Source of the DNA: Streptomyces sp. NBC_01275
GTDB lineage: Bacteria > Actinomycetota > Actinomycetes > Streptomycetales > Streptomycetaceae
NCBI RefSeq assembly: GCF_026340655.1
Contig: NZ_JAPEOZ010000001.1
Coordinates: 9,734,001-9,798,000, forward strand
Direction: 5' to 3'
DNA: 64,000 bases
Shown: positions 38,327 to 46,487 of the stretch, piece by piece
How positions within the stretch are numbered: position 1 is the first letter of the stretch
Layout: each line of letters starts with the position of its first letter
The notes under the pieces: generated by a model
The model's database searches: none
What the model was told of the DNA's origin: nothing
Seen by the model: the letters and a program-made list of their open reading frames with translations, nothing else
Made by a program: the position numbers and the translations under genes

Positions 38327-39370
38327 CTAGTCGTCCAGCGTGACGACGACCTTCTCCGCCGCGCCCGGCGTCAGCGTGAGCTCGAAGGCGCGCTCGACCT
38401 CCGCGAGCGGGACGCGGTGGCTGATCAGCTTTGCGAACCGCTCCTGGTGCTCGACCAGTTCGGGGGTCACCTCGAAGATCTCGGTGGGGTAGCCCTGGGA
38501 GGCGACGAGGGTCAGCTCGCTGCGGAGCATGCCGCCCAGGTCGATCTCCGTGCCCTTCTTCTGCACCGCCACCATCACCAGCTTCGCGCCCCACTTGGCG
38601 GAGCCCACCACGGTGTTGAAGACGGCGGCCGCGCCGGCGGCGTCGATGAAGATGTCCGTGCCCGGCCGGGGCTGGCCGAGGGCGTTGGCGCTCTGGCCGT
38701 GCAGCTCGGTCAGGCGTGCGGTCACGTCCTCCTCGGCGGAGTTGACGACGGCGTCCGCCCCCACGGCCAGTGCCTTCTCCAGCCGGGCGGGGATGACGTC
38801 GGCGACCACCACGTGCTCCACGCCGCGCAGCTTCAGCCAGATCGCCGCGCCCAGACCGATCGGCCCGGCGCCGAACACGACGACCTTGTCGCCCGGCTTG
38901 GCCTCGGAGCGGTTGACGGCGTGCCGGGCCACGGCCATCGGCTCGTTGAGCGAGGCCACGTCGAACGGCACGGTGTCCGGGAAGACCGCCACGCTCCGGC
39001 CGACCTCGGCGTTCTCGATCAGCAGGAACTCGCTGATGCCGCCGTACTTGCCGCCGCAGCCGATGATGCCGGTGGGCGCGTCCTGCGGGTTGACCACCAC
39101 GCGGTCGCCCACCTTCAGACCGTCCACCTCGGCGCCGATCTCCACGACCTCGCCGGCCGGCTCATGGCCGAGCGCCACGGGGACCAGGTCGCCGCCCAGA
39201 TGAGCGCGGGCCGGCATGCCGCCCATGTGCAGGAAGGTGACGTCGGTGCCGCAGATCCCACAGGCGCGGACCCGCACGAGCACGTCCTTGGGGCCGGGCA
39301 CCGGACGCTCGACGTCCACGACCTCGATCTTGTTGACGCCGCCGGTCTGGACGGACTTCATCGTGCTCAT
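38327..39370 (-). CDS. Zinc-type alcohol dehydrogenase (MDR superfamily) lacking the structural zinc lobe
   Basis: 347 residues. Catalytic-zinc ligands appear in ACGICGTDVTFLH and GHEPAGEVVEIG; the NAD(P) fold begins VVVFGAGPIGLGAAIWLK with ADVIPARLEKA. Overall resembles threonine/sorbitol dehydrogenase-like members. The four-cysteine structural zinc lobe is absent; that region reads NPQDAPTGIIGCGGKYGGISEF. It probably oxidises a secondary alcohol or polyol. A leftward gene for a degenerate SDR lies 157 bases upstream. Confidence 0.85.
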   Translation of the reverse strand: MSTMKSVQTGGVNKIEVVDVERPVPGPKDVLVRVRACGICGTDVTFLHMGGMPARAHLGGDLVPVALGHEPAGEVVEIGAEVDGLKVGDRVVVNPQDAPTGIIGCGGKYGGISEFLLIENAEVGRSVAVFPDTVPFDVASLNEPMAVARHAVNRSEAKPGDKVVVFGAGPIGLGAAIWLKLRGVEHVVVADVIPARLEKALAVGADAVVNSAEEDVTARLTELHGQSANALGQPRPGTDIFIDAAGAAAVFNTVVGSAKWGAKLVMVAVQKKGTEIDLGGMLRSELTLVASQGYPTEIFEVTPELVEHQERFAKLISHRVPLAEVERAFELTLTPGAAEKVVVTLDD

Positions 39371-39527
39371 CGGAGAGCCTTTCGCGGGGAGGGGACCTGG
39401 TTACTGGGACAGGTGGTACGGGAAACAGGTGGCACTGGAAACAGGTGTTGCTGGGCTCGGGGGAGCCCTAACGGAATCCGGGGGACCGTGACCCTCCCGG
39501 AGGGGTGGTCGTGACGACGGCGCGGCC

Positions 39528-40103
39528 TCATGGGACGGACCGGCCGTCGAGGGCGTCCTGGGCTAGGAGGAGCACGGCCGCGACCCGCTCGTCCGGCCTG
39601 GCGTCGGCCGCCCGGTCGACGGCGTGGGCGTGGACGCCCCGGGCGCGGTAGGCCACGTCGAGCGACGCCACGCGATCGGCGACGCCGTGTCCGTCCGCCG
39701 TGAAGACGAGGGAGCCGCCGCCCGCGGTCAGCATGTGCGCGAGCACGCTGCGGGTCAGCGTCTCCTCCGCGTCCGTCGGGTCCGTCGTGCCGTGCACCAG
39801 GACGTCCAGTCCTCCGAAGCTGCACAGCGCGGTGGACACGACGTCGTCCGCGACCTCCTGTGCGCCCGGGTCGCCGACGACCGCCACGGCGTACCCGCCC
39901 GCGGTTCCGATCGCCTCGACCGTGCCGTGTGCGCCGCGCGCGTCCGCGTCCGTGACCAGCACCCGCGCGCCCCGCAGGGCGAAGGCGAGGGCCGTGGTCC
40001 GTCCGACGCCGGAACCGGCCCCGGTGACGACGACGGTGCTCCCGTCGAAGGCGGCGCCGTTCACCGGATGGCCGCTCGTGCCGTGCACCAGGTCGCTGCT
40101 CAT
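39528..40103 (-). CDS. Degenerate short-chain dehydrogenase-like protein
   Basis: 191 residues. The N-terminal fold keeps the cofactor loop (VVTGAGSGVGRTTALAFALRG) and VTDADARG. The usual NNAG motif is replaced by VHGTTDP, the catalytic Ser strand reads GSLVFTAD, and there is no YxxxK. It is therefore unlikely to be an active oxidoreductase and may be a structural partner or a decaying gene, though the frame is intact. Located between the zinc dehydrogenase and the GDSL esterase, all leftward. Confidence 0.7.
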   Translation of the reverse strand: MSSDLVHGTSGHPVNGAAFDGSTVVVTGAGSGVGRTTALAFALRGARVLVTDADARGAHGTVEAIGTAGGYAVAVVGDPGAQEVADDVVSTALCSFGGLDVLVHGTTDPTDAEETLTRSVLAHMLTAGGGSLVFTADGHGVADRVASLDVAYRARGVHAHAVDRAADARPDERVAAVLLLAQDALDGRSVP

Positions 40104-40131
40104 GCCGTGCTCCTTTCGCCGCGCGGGGCGG

Positions 40132-41067
40132 TCAGACGCCGAGGGTCTTCAGGACGGCGTCCGCCATGCCCTGCTCGCCGCGCTCGTTGGGATGGACGGA
40201 CGCGGCGGGGGCGAGCGGCACCAGCGGCTCGACCCAGCGCACCTGACGGTCGGCGCAGGCGTCCCGCCCGACCGAGGGGGCGTAGGTGTCCACGTAGCCG
40301 ACGCCCGCCTTGTCGGCCCGTTCACGCAGCATCCTGTTGAGCTGCTGCTCCTTGTCGTGGAGGTAAGTGACATCACCGGCGGCGAGGCCCATCTCGGCGC
40401 GGCAGTCGGCGGCGCCGCGCGGCAGGATCGCCGGGTAGCCGACTACGTAGACGCGGGCCTTGGGGGCGCGGCTCTTGACCTCGGCCAGCGCCTGGGCCAG
40501 CTGTTCGTCCGCCGCGTCGATGCGCTGTCCGATCTCGTCGGCGCCGTCGGAGACGTACCGGGCGCGGCAGGGCGCGTCCCCGGCGTCGACCTTCATGCTC
40601 TTCAGCGCGAAGCTCAGCACACCGGACTTGACGCAGGTCTTCACCAGCGAGGCGAAGCCGATGTCGTTGCCGCCCATGCCCAGGGTGACCAGCCGGGTGC
40701 GGTCGGAGAGGGCGGACAGCTGCGCCGGGTTGGTGCCGTGGTCCGTGGACTGCGCGACGGTGAGGTCGGCGAGGGTCGCGCCGCTGCAGCTGACGTCGCG
40801 GAAGTCGGCGGCGGGCAGGCTCAGCCGACGGGCCACGAGCGCCGGGTAGTTGCGGGCGGAACGGTCGCAGCCGGCGGGGGCGCCGCCCTGGTCCGGGATT
40901 CCGGGGCCGGCGGTGTAGGAGTCGCCCAGCGCGACGTACGGCCCGCGCGGCGGGGCCGCGTCGGCGGGGGCGGCGGTGCTGTCATCGTGTCGGCTGATCA
41001 CCACCGCGGTGGTCAGCACGCCGCAGGCGAGCGCCCCGGCCAGCGCGGCTCGTACGGAGGTCTTCAT
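40132..41067 (-). CDS. Secreted SGNH/GDSL-family lipase or esterase
   Basis: 311 residues. Signal peptide or anchor at residues 1-22 (TSVRAALAGALACGVLTTAVV). SGNH blocks: GDSYTAG (block I, nucleophile Ser), SGATLADL, GMGGNDIGF (blocks II/III Gly and Asn) and SVHPNERGEQGMA (block V with Asp-equivalent and His). Six cysteines fit the three disulphides of Streptomyces SGNH lipases. It would hydrolyse acyl esters outside the cell. The ATG is chosen at the signal-peptide start; upstream frame is Pro/Arg-rich noise. Confidence 0.87.
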   Translation of the reverse strand: MKTSVRAALAGALACGVLTTAVVISRHDDSTAAPADAAPPRGPYVALGDSYTAGPGIPDQGGAPAGCDRSARNYPALVARRLSLPAADFRDVSCSGATLADLTVAQSTDHGTNPAQLSALSDRTRLVTLGMGGNDIGFASLVKTCVKSGVLSFALKSMKVDAGDAPCRARYVSDGADEIGQRIDAADEQLAQALAEVKSRAPKARVYVVGYPAILPRGAADCRAEMGLAAGDVTYLHDKEQQLNRMLRERADKAGVGYVDTYAPSVGRDACADRQVRWVEPLVPLAPAASVHPNERGEQGMADAVLKTLGV

Positions 41068-41438
41068 GGGAGTGGGGTCCTGTCTGTCGTCCCGGATGCG
41101 CCACGCCGGTGAAGGTCTGCTCGGTCGGGGGAGGGCGGCCGGGGCGGCCGAGCGGGCGGGCGTGGAGCGGGGTGAGGTGTCCTCGGGCCCGGCGCCGGTC
41201 AGGGGGTTGCCGGCGCCGGACCCGGGGACCGCGCCGTTCCTCGTCCCCACGGGAACGGCGCGTGGGAGCCGCCTCCGCTCAAGGCGGCTCCGGTCGGTGC
41301 GGTCGCGCCCTCCGGGGAGGGGCGGCGGCCCGACGATCAGGGGCGTTGGTCGGTCTCTGGCACGGGAGGTTCTCCTGTGGTCGTGGTGAACGGCACTGCC
41401 GGGGAGTGGTCCGGAGTGCCGGACCGACTGCCACCGGG
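41068..41438. other. Intergenic region without a recognisable gene
   Basis: About 370 bases of GC-rich spacer between the esterase and the MarR promoter. Only frames in shadow orientation are open, without ribosome sites. The right edge grades into the three-copy operator array at 41439-41510. Confidence 0.5.
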
Positions 41439-41510
41439 TTGCTTGAGTTAGGCAAACACATGTGGATTACTTGAGTCAAGCAAACGACCGGAATTACTTG
41501 AGTTAGGCAA
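41439..41510. promoter_or_regulatory. Three copies of a 17-bp MarR-type operator motif
   Basis: TTGCTTGAGTTAGGCAA (41439-41455), TTACTTGAGTCAAGCAA (41467-41483) and TTACTTGAGTTAGGCAA (41494-41510). Each is an imperfect palindrome; the middle copy is nearest to perfect (CTTGA-G-TCAAG core). Spacing is 28 and 27 bp, so start-to-start distances are close to, but not exact multiples of, helical turns. A fourth copy precedes the second MarR gene at 46450. Confidence 0.8.
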
Positions 41511-41525
41511 GCAGAAAGGTAGGGT
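41498..41525 (+). promoter_or_regulatory. Promoter of the first MarR gene (leaderless)
   Basis: -35 TTGAGT (41498-41503), 16-bp spacer, -10 TAGGGT (41520-41525), six bases before the ATG at 41532. The -35 box lies inside the third operator copy. The predicted transcript start falls at or next to the A of ATG, implying a leaderless mRNA. Confidence 0.6.
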
Positions 41526-41531
41526 GAGATC

Positions 41532-42425
41532 ATGTCCCCCTCACCGCCCGCAGTGCCGCCCGCCTCACCCGCGGCGGTCGAGATCGAGCGGGCCCTCACA
41601 CACGTCGCCTACCTGAGCGTCCGGGCCCGCCAGCACGACCGGCTGGTCTCGGTGGCGGGCGTGCCGCTCGACCGGGCCGCCGTCGCGATGCTGCGCCAGA
41701 TCGCCGAGCACGAGCCCCTGCGCCCGGGGGAGCTGGCCCGGGCGCTCGCCGTCCAGGCCTCGCACGTCACCCGCCAGGTACAGCGACTGCAGCGGGCCGG
41801 CTACGTCACCCGGGTCGCCGACCCCGACGACCACCGCGCCCGACGCATCCGGCTCACCCCACTCGGCGAGTCCGCCGTAGCCCGCCTGGGCGACGCGGCC
41901 GCCCGCGGCATGCAACTGGCCCTCGCGAACTGGTCCCCCTGTGAACTGCGCCGGCTCGCCGGGCTGTTCCAGCGCATGGTGGAGACCTTCCAGACGGAGC
42001 CGGCCGCGCTGGATGGCGCGGCTGGGGTGGATGACCCGACCGGGCCGCCTCGCCCGGCCGGGTCGGCCGAGTGTGGCGACCGGACGGATGAGATGGATCA
42101 GGTCGAGCGAACGGATCAGCCGGATCAGCCGGATCAGCCCGATCGGCCGGTTCAGGCCAGACCGGCCGGGCCCGTAGGCCAGACCAGTCCCGCCCAGTCC
42201 GCCCAGTCCGCCAACTCGGCCAACTCGGCCGAAGCCACCGACGTCGGCCGCCGCTCCATCCGGCCTGCCCAGCCCGCCCACTCCACTCGGCCTGCCCAGC
42301 CCGCCCAGCCCGCCCAGCCTGCCCCGCCCACCCAGGCCGCTTGCTCCACGCCCTCCACCCAACCCACCCACCCCGCCGAAGAAGGGCACCCCTACGATGC
42401 GGGCGTCACGACACCCGCGGCGTGA
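41532..42425 (+). CDS. MarR-family regulator with long low-complexity C-terminal tail
   Basis: 297 residues. MarR core at ~15-155: EIERALTHVAYLSVRARQHD, PLRPGELARALAVQASHVTRQVQRL (recognition helix), VADPDDHRARRIRLTPLGES (wing). Closely similar to the gene at 46488. Residues ~160-297 are a repetitive Gln/Pro/Asp/Ala tail (DQPDQPDQPD, PAQPAQPAQPA) absent from the paralogue. No ribosome site; the promoter analysis suggests leaderless translation. Likely represses itself and perhaps the P450 locus. Confidence 0.85.
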   Translation: MSPSPPAVPPASPAAVEIERALTHVAYLSVRARQHDRLVSVAGVPLDRAAVAMLRQIAEHEPLRPGELARALAVQASHVTRQVQRLQRAGYVTRVADPDDHRARRIRLTPLGESAVARLGDAAARGMQLALANWSPCELRRLAGLFQRMVETFQTEPAALDGAAGVDDPTGPPRPAGSAECGDRTDEMDQVERTDQPDQPDQPDRPVQARPAGPVGQTSPAQSAQSANSANSAEATDVGRRSIRPAQPAHSTRPAQPAQPAQPAPPTQAACSTPSTQPTHPAEEGHPYDAGVTTPAA

Positions 42426-42504
42426 CGGTCAGGCGCGCGCCTCGGGCGACAGCGCCTCCGTCGGGCCGTTACCTCGCTCGAGCTCTCCACGAACGGCCTG
42501 GCCC

Positions 42505-43227
42505 ATGGACGGAAACACGACTCGAAAACCGTCGCTCGCCCGTGGCGCCGGGCAACATGTCCTGATCGTCGCCGCCGAGCCGGACGTCGCGGAACTGCTC
42601 GCCACCACCCTGGAGTTGGCGGGGTACCGGATCGGCCTCACGGGCACCGTGGCCGACACGCTGGCCCTGCTCGACGCCCACCGGTTCGACCTGCTGGTCG
42701 TCGACACCACCCTGCCGGACATGGCGGGCATCGACCCGGCCGCCCGCCCGGTGATCGTCCACCGTCCGCCGGTCCTGTACCTCACCGGGTACGACACCCT
42801 GGGCCGCCTCCTGCCCGAACTCGGCCTGGGGGAGACGGACTACGTCACCAAGCCCTTCCGGGTGGCCGAAGTCCTGGCCCGGATCCAGGTGTTACTGCGC
42901 GGCGCCGCCCCGGGGCGCCCGGACCACTTCCTGCGCCACGGCGACCTCGTCCTGGACGACACCCTGTGCCGGGCCCGGCGCGGACCCCGCACCCTCGACC
43001 TCACCCCCGGTGAGTACCGCCTGCTGCGTCACCTCCTGGTCAACGCCCATCGCGTGCTGTCCAAGGAGCAGATCAGCCGGTACGTCTGGGGCGACTTCCG
43101 CGGCGACAACGCGATAGAGCAGCTCGTCTCCCGCCTCAGACGCAAGGTCGACCGTGAGGAGCCCGCGCTGATCCACACCCGCCGGGGCTTCGGCTACTGG
43201 CTGGGACGAGTGGACGCGGAGGGCTGA
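42505..43227 (+). CDS. OmpR-family response regulator with altered acidic pocket
   Basis: 240 residues from ATG 42505. Receiver domain (~15-130): the first strand reads HVLIVAAEPDVAELL, so the usual Asp-Asp metal-binding pair is Ala-Ala. The phospho-acceptor Asp is present (LLVVDTTLPDMAG), as are Thr (LYLTGYD) and Lys (YVTKPF). DNA-binding winged helix (~145-235): LDLTPGEYRLLRHLLVNAHRVLS and HTRRGFGYWLG. No histidine kinase is adjacent. It is probably phosphorylation-independent. Follows the MarR gene by 79 bases. Confidence 0.85.
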   Translation: MDGNTTRKPSLARGAGQHVLIVAAEPDVAELLATTLELAGYRIGLTGTVADTLALLDAHRFDLLVVDTTLPDMAGIDPAARPVIVHRPPVLYLTGYDTLGRLLPELGLGETDYVTKPFRVAEVLARIQVLLRGAAPGRPDHFLRHGDLVLDDTLCRARRGPRTLDLTPGEYRLLRHLLVNAHRVLSKEQISRYVWGDFRGDNAIEQLVSRLRRKVDREEPALIHTRRGFGYWLGRVDAEG

Positions 43228-43555
43228 GAAGGGGCGGAGCAAACGCCTGGCGGGACGGTCGGAGGCCGGTCGGAGGGCGGTGTCGTGCGGCTGCGACGCC
43301 GCCCGTTCGCGTTGCGCGGACAGGGTGCGGTGGTCGCCTGGCCGACCGGTAACTCGCTTCCTGCGCTGGCGAGTTGCCGAAACGTTCCGTCGACACATCG
43401 GCCCCAACTCCCCATGTGATCCACGTCACGTCAGCTTTCTGTCAGGAAACTGACCGGAACGCGTCAGCCCCCTCTGTTTGCATGTGCTCATCGAGGCCCT
43501 CGACCCCGTCCCCCGGCGCTCCGGCCCAGCGGAGCCCCCACCACCGAGGAGAGCC
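43228..43555. other. Intergenic region upstream of the P450 gene
   Basis: 328 bases. An AT-richer portion (43415-43485) holds the small inverted repeat GTCAG-GAAA-CTGAC at 43441-43454 and CACGTCACGTCAG just before it. These are candidates for the P450 promoter region. The 17-bp MarR motif is not found here. No gene seen. Confidence 0.5.
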
Positions 43556-44788
43556 ATGGCCGACACCCTGACCGGCCCGGCAGCCGAAACCCCGGATGCC
43601 CTGCCCGAGTTCCCGATGCCCAGGGCGGACCGCTGCCCGTTCGACCCCCCGCCCGCCCTCAAGGAACTCCAGGAACAGGCCCCGCTGACGAAGGTGCGAC
43701 TGTGGGACGGCAGCGAGCCGTGGCTCGTGACCCGCTACGCCGAGCAGCGCGCGATCCTGGGCGACGCCCGGGTCAGTGCGGACACCGACCAGCCCGGCTA
43801 CCCGACGAAGGCCAACTCCGGGGGCGGCGAGGGCAAGCTCAGCTTCATCATGATGGACGACCCCGAGCACTCCCGGCTGCGCCGGATGGTGACCGCGCCG
43901 TTCGCCATCAAGAAGGTGGAGGCCCTGCGGCCCGCCGTGCAGCGCATCGTGGACGACCTGATCGACGACCTGCTCGCCAGCCCCAAGCCGGTGGACCTGG
44001 TGGAGCAGTTCGCCCTCCCGCTCCCCTCGCTGGTGATCTGCGAACTGCTCGGCGTGCCCTACGACGACCACGCCTTCTTCCAGGACAACACCAAGACGAT
44101 GGTCCACCGGGACGCCACCCCCGAGGAGCGGGGAGCAGCCACCCGGGAGATCGCCGGATTCCTCGCCGGGCTCATCGGCAAGCGGATCGCCGACCCGTGC
44201 GACGACCTGCTGTCGAGCATCGCCGGGCGCGTCACCGCCGGTGAGATCGACCATCAGCAGGCGACGGAGATGGCGCTGCTCCTGCTGTTCGCGGGGCACG
44301 AGACCACCGCGAACATGATCGCGCTCGGCACCCTCGCCCTCCTCCAGAACCCCGACCAGCTCGCCCTCCTGCGCGAGTCCGACGACCCCAAGCTCGTCGC
44401 CTCCGCGGTCGAGGAACTGCTGCGCTACCTGCACATCACCCACCTGGGGCGGCGCCGCGCGGTCACCGAGGACATCGAGATCGCCGGGCAGGTCATCAAG
44501 GCCGGCGAAGGCGTGATCATGGTCAACGAGGCCGCCAACCGCGACCCCGAGGTCTTCCCGGACCCTGACCGGCTCGACATCACCCGGGACGCCCGCCGTC
44601 ATGTCGCCTTCGGCTACGGCGTCCACCAGTGCCTCGGCCAGCCGCTGGCCCGCATGGAGCTGCAGGTCGTCTACGGCACGCTCTACAAGCGCCTCCCGGA
44701 CCTGAAGCTGGTCGGCACGCTCGACGACGTCCGCTTCAAGCACGACGCCTTCGTCTACGGCGTCCACGCCCTGCCCGTGACCTGGTGA
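43556..44788 (+). CDS. Cytochrome P450 (class I, CYP105-like)
   Basis: 410 residues; the ATG is preceded by GAGGAG at five bases. Motifs: SFIMMDDPEHSRLRRMVTAPF (C-helix), LLLLFAGHETTANMIALG (I-helix with the oxygen-activating Thr), EELLRYL (K-helix ExxR) and FGYGVHQCLGQPLARMEL with haem-ligand Cys at residue 359. The pattern is that of CYP105-type bacterial enzymes that hydroxylate macrolides, terpenoids or xenobiotics; the substrate is unknown. Its ferredoxin and ferredoxin reductase follow at once, giving a complete electron-transfer set. Confidence 0.92.
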   Translation: MADTLTGPAAETPDALPEFPMPRADRCPFDPPPALKELQEQAPLTKVRLWDGSEPWLVTRYAEQRAILGDARVSADTDQPGYPTKANSGGGEGKLSFIMMDDPEHSRLRRMVTAPFAIKKVEALRPAVQRIVDDLIDDLLASPKPVDLVEQFALPLPSLVICELLGVPYDDHAFFQDNTKTMVHRDATPEERGAATREIAGFLAGLIGKRIADPCDDLLSSIAGRVTAGEIDHQQATEMALLLLFAGHETTANMIALGTLALLQNPDQLALLRESDDPKLVASAVEELLRYLHITHLGRRRAVTEDIEIAGQVIKAGEGVIMVNEAANRDPEVFPDPDRLDITRDARRHVAFGYGVHQCLGQPLARMELQVVYGTLYKRLPDLKLVGTLDDVRFKHDAFVYGVHALPVTW

Positions 44789-44857
44789 CGGTTCCCGTCC
44801 CGCAGCACGACGACAGCTCACTGCTCACCGCGAAGCGCAGCGAACAAGGAGAATCCC

Positions 44858-45061
44858 ATGAGTGATCTGAAAGTGGAGCTGGAAGCCGACAAGTGCGTCG
44901 CCTCGGGGCAGTGCGTGGTGGCCGCCATGCAGGTCTTCGACCAGGACGACGACGGCATCGCGATCCTGCTGGAGGAGCGGCCGGCCCCCGGGATGCTCGA
45001 CGACGTGCGCGAGGCCGTCGCCGTCTGCCCCGCCGCCGCGATCCGACTGATCGAACAGTGA
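44858..45061 (+). CDS. 3Fe-4S ferredoxin
   Basis: 67 residues; the ATG has AAGGAG seven bases upstream. Cluster cysteines at 13, 19 and 57 (CVASGQC ... AVCPAAAI) with no fourth Cys between the first two, the 3Fe-4S pattern of Streptomyces P450-linked ferredoxins (SoyB/SuaB type). VFDQDDDG is conserved. It delivers electrons from the following reductase to the P450. Its stop overlaps the reductase start by four bases. Confidence 0.93.
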   Translation: MSDLKVELEADKCVASGQCVVAAMQVFDQDDDGIAILLEERPAPGMLDDVREAVAVCPAAAIRLIEQ

Positions 45062-46236
45062 ACCGGATCGTGGTCGTCGGAGCCTCGGCCGCCGGACTGG
45101 CGGCGGCAGAGACGCTCCGGCGCGAGGGCTACGAGGGTCCGCTCACCCTCGTCGGCGACGAACCGCACCTGCCGTACGACCGGCCGCCGCTGTCCAAGCA
45201 GCTGCTGGCCTCCGAATGGGAGCAGGACCGGCTCGAGCTGCGCCGGTCCGAGGACCTCGCCGCCCTCGACCTGGACCTGCGGCTCGGCGTCGAGGCCACC
45301 GGCCTGGACGTCGCCGGACGCCGGGTGCTGCTGGCCGACGGCTCCGAGGCGCCGTACGACGGGCTGGTCGTGGCCACCGGGGTGCGGCCGCGGCGGCTGC
45401 CCGGCGAGGGCGCGCATGTGCTGCGCACTCTGAACGACGCCCTCACCCTGCGGGAGCGGTTGGAGCCCGGGCTGCGGCTGGTCGTCGTCGGCGCCGGGTT
45501 CCTCGGAGCGGAGGCCGCGGCCGTCGCCTGGCGGCTGGGCGCGCGGGTCACCGTGCTGGAGCCGGCGGCGGTGCCGCTGGCCCACGCGGTCGGCGAGGAG
45601 GTCGGGCGGGTGCTGTCGCGGGCCCACCTCGACCGCGGCGTGGACCTGCGCTGCGGGGTCACCGTGGCCGAGGTGACCGAGGACGGCGTACGGCTCGGCG
45701 ACGGCGAGATCGTCGAGGCCGACGAGGTGCTCGTCGCGATCGGCTCGGTGCCCAACACCGACTGGCTGGCCGACAGCGGGCTGGCGGTGGGCGACGGCGT
45801 GGTCTGCGACGAGTACCTGGAGGCGGCGCGGAACGTGTACGCGGCCGGTGACGTGGCCCGCTGGTACAACCCGCTGTTCGGCACGTCGATGCGGATCGAG
45901 CACCGCACCAACGCGGCCGAGCAGGGCATGGCCGCCGCCCGCAACCTTCTGCGGCCCGACGCCCGCAAGCCGTTCGCGCCGGTGCCGTACTTCTGGTCCG
46001 ACCAGTACGACATGAAGATCCAGGCGTACGGGTTCCTGCGTGGCCATGACGAGGTCGCCGTCGTCGAGGGCGATCTCGCCGAACGCCGGTTCGTGGCCGT
46101 GTACCGCACCGGCGACCGGGTGAGCGGGGCGCTCGCGGTCGGCATGCCGCCGAAGGCCGTCCGCCTGTGGCGACAGGCCATCGCGACCGGCGCGCTCTGG
46201 GACGAGAGTGTGCCCGCCCCCGCTCAGCGGTCGTGA
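45058..46236 (+). CDS. FAD-dependent ferredoxin reductase
   Basis: 392 residues from a GTG that overlaps the ferredoxin stop (GTGA). FAD-binding VVVGASAAGLAAAETLR (residues ~5-21), PYDRPPLSKQLL, NAD(P)-binding VVVGAGFLGAEAAAVAWRLG (~143), FAD motif NVYAAGDVARWY (~260) and FWSDQYDMKIQAYG near the C-terminus. These are typical of putidaredoxin-reductase-like enzymes. It passes electrons from NAD(P)H to the adjacent ferredoxin. Last gene of the P450 operon, followed by a strong hairpin. Confidence 0.92.
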   Translation: MNRIVVVGASAAGLAAAETLRREGYEGPLTLVGDEPHLPYDRPPLSKQLLASEWEQDRLELRRSEDLAALDLDLRLGVEATGLDVAGRRVLLADGSEAPYDGLVVATGVRPRRLPGEGAHVLRTLNDALTLRERLEPGLRLVVVGAGFLGAEAAAVAWRLGARVTVLEPAAVPLAHAVGEEVGRVLSRAHLDRGVDLRCGVTVAEVTEDGVRLGDGEIVEADEVLVAIGSVPNTDWLADSGLAVGDGVVCDEYLEAARNVYAAGDVARWYNPLFGTSMRIEHRTNAAEQGMAAARNLLRPDARKPFAPVPYFWSDQYDMKIQAYGFLRGHDEVAVVEGDLAERRFVAVYRTGDRVSGALAVGMPPKAVRLWRQAIATGALWDESVPAPAQRS

Positions 46237-46245
46237 CATCCGACG

Positions 46246-46281
46246 GGCCCCGGCAGGCGGTGCGAGCCTGCCGGGGCCTTC
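46246..46281 (+). terminator. Terminator hairpin of the P450 operon
   Basis: Perfect 13-bp stem GGCCCCGGCAGGC / GCCTGCCGGGGCC around a 7-base loop, followed by TTCGG, ten bases after the reductase stop. The T-run is short, as is common in Streptomyces. Confidence 0.8.
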
Positions 46282-46449
46282 GGCATGCCCGGCGCGGGGC
46301 GCCCTCGTTCCGGAACGCGGCCGTCGGCGCCGCCCGCCCGCCGTACGGCGTCGAGAGCTTTCCGGTGTGCCGGAGCCGTTGCGATACTGCGGGGATATCG
46401 TCCGCGCGTCGTACATCCGTAGTAGTCGGAGTGAAACGCACGCAGTAAT

Positions 46450-46466
46450 TTACTTGAGTTACGCAA
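46450..46466. promoter_or_regulatory. 17-bp MarR-type operator motif (fourth copy)
   Basis: TTACTTGAGTTACGCAA differs by one base from the copy at 41494-41510. It overlaps the -35 box of the second MarR gene. Confidence 0.8.
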
Positions 46467-46480
46467 CAAGATGGTAAAGT
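46454..46480 (+). promoter_or_regulatory. Promoter of the second MarR gene (leaderless)
   Basis: -35 TTGAGT (46454-46459), 15-bp spacer, -10 TAAAGT (46475-46480), seven bases before the ATG at 46488. Same architecture as at the first MarR gene. Confidence 0.6.
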
Positions 46481-46487
46481 GGGTCGC

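Noticed and set aside
43556..46236. A secondary-metabolite biosynthetic cluster around the P450
   Set aside because: No PKS, NRPS, terpene synthase or tailoring genes other than the electron-transfer partners are nearby.
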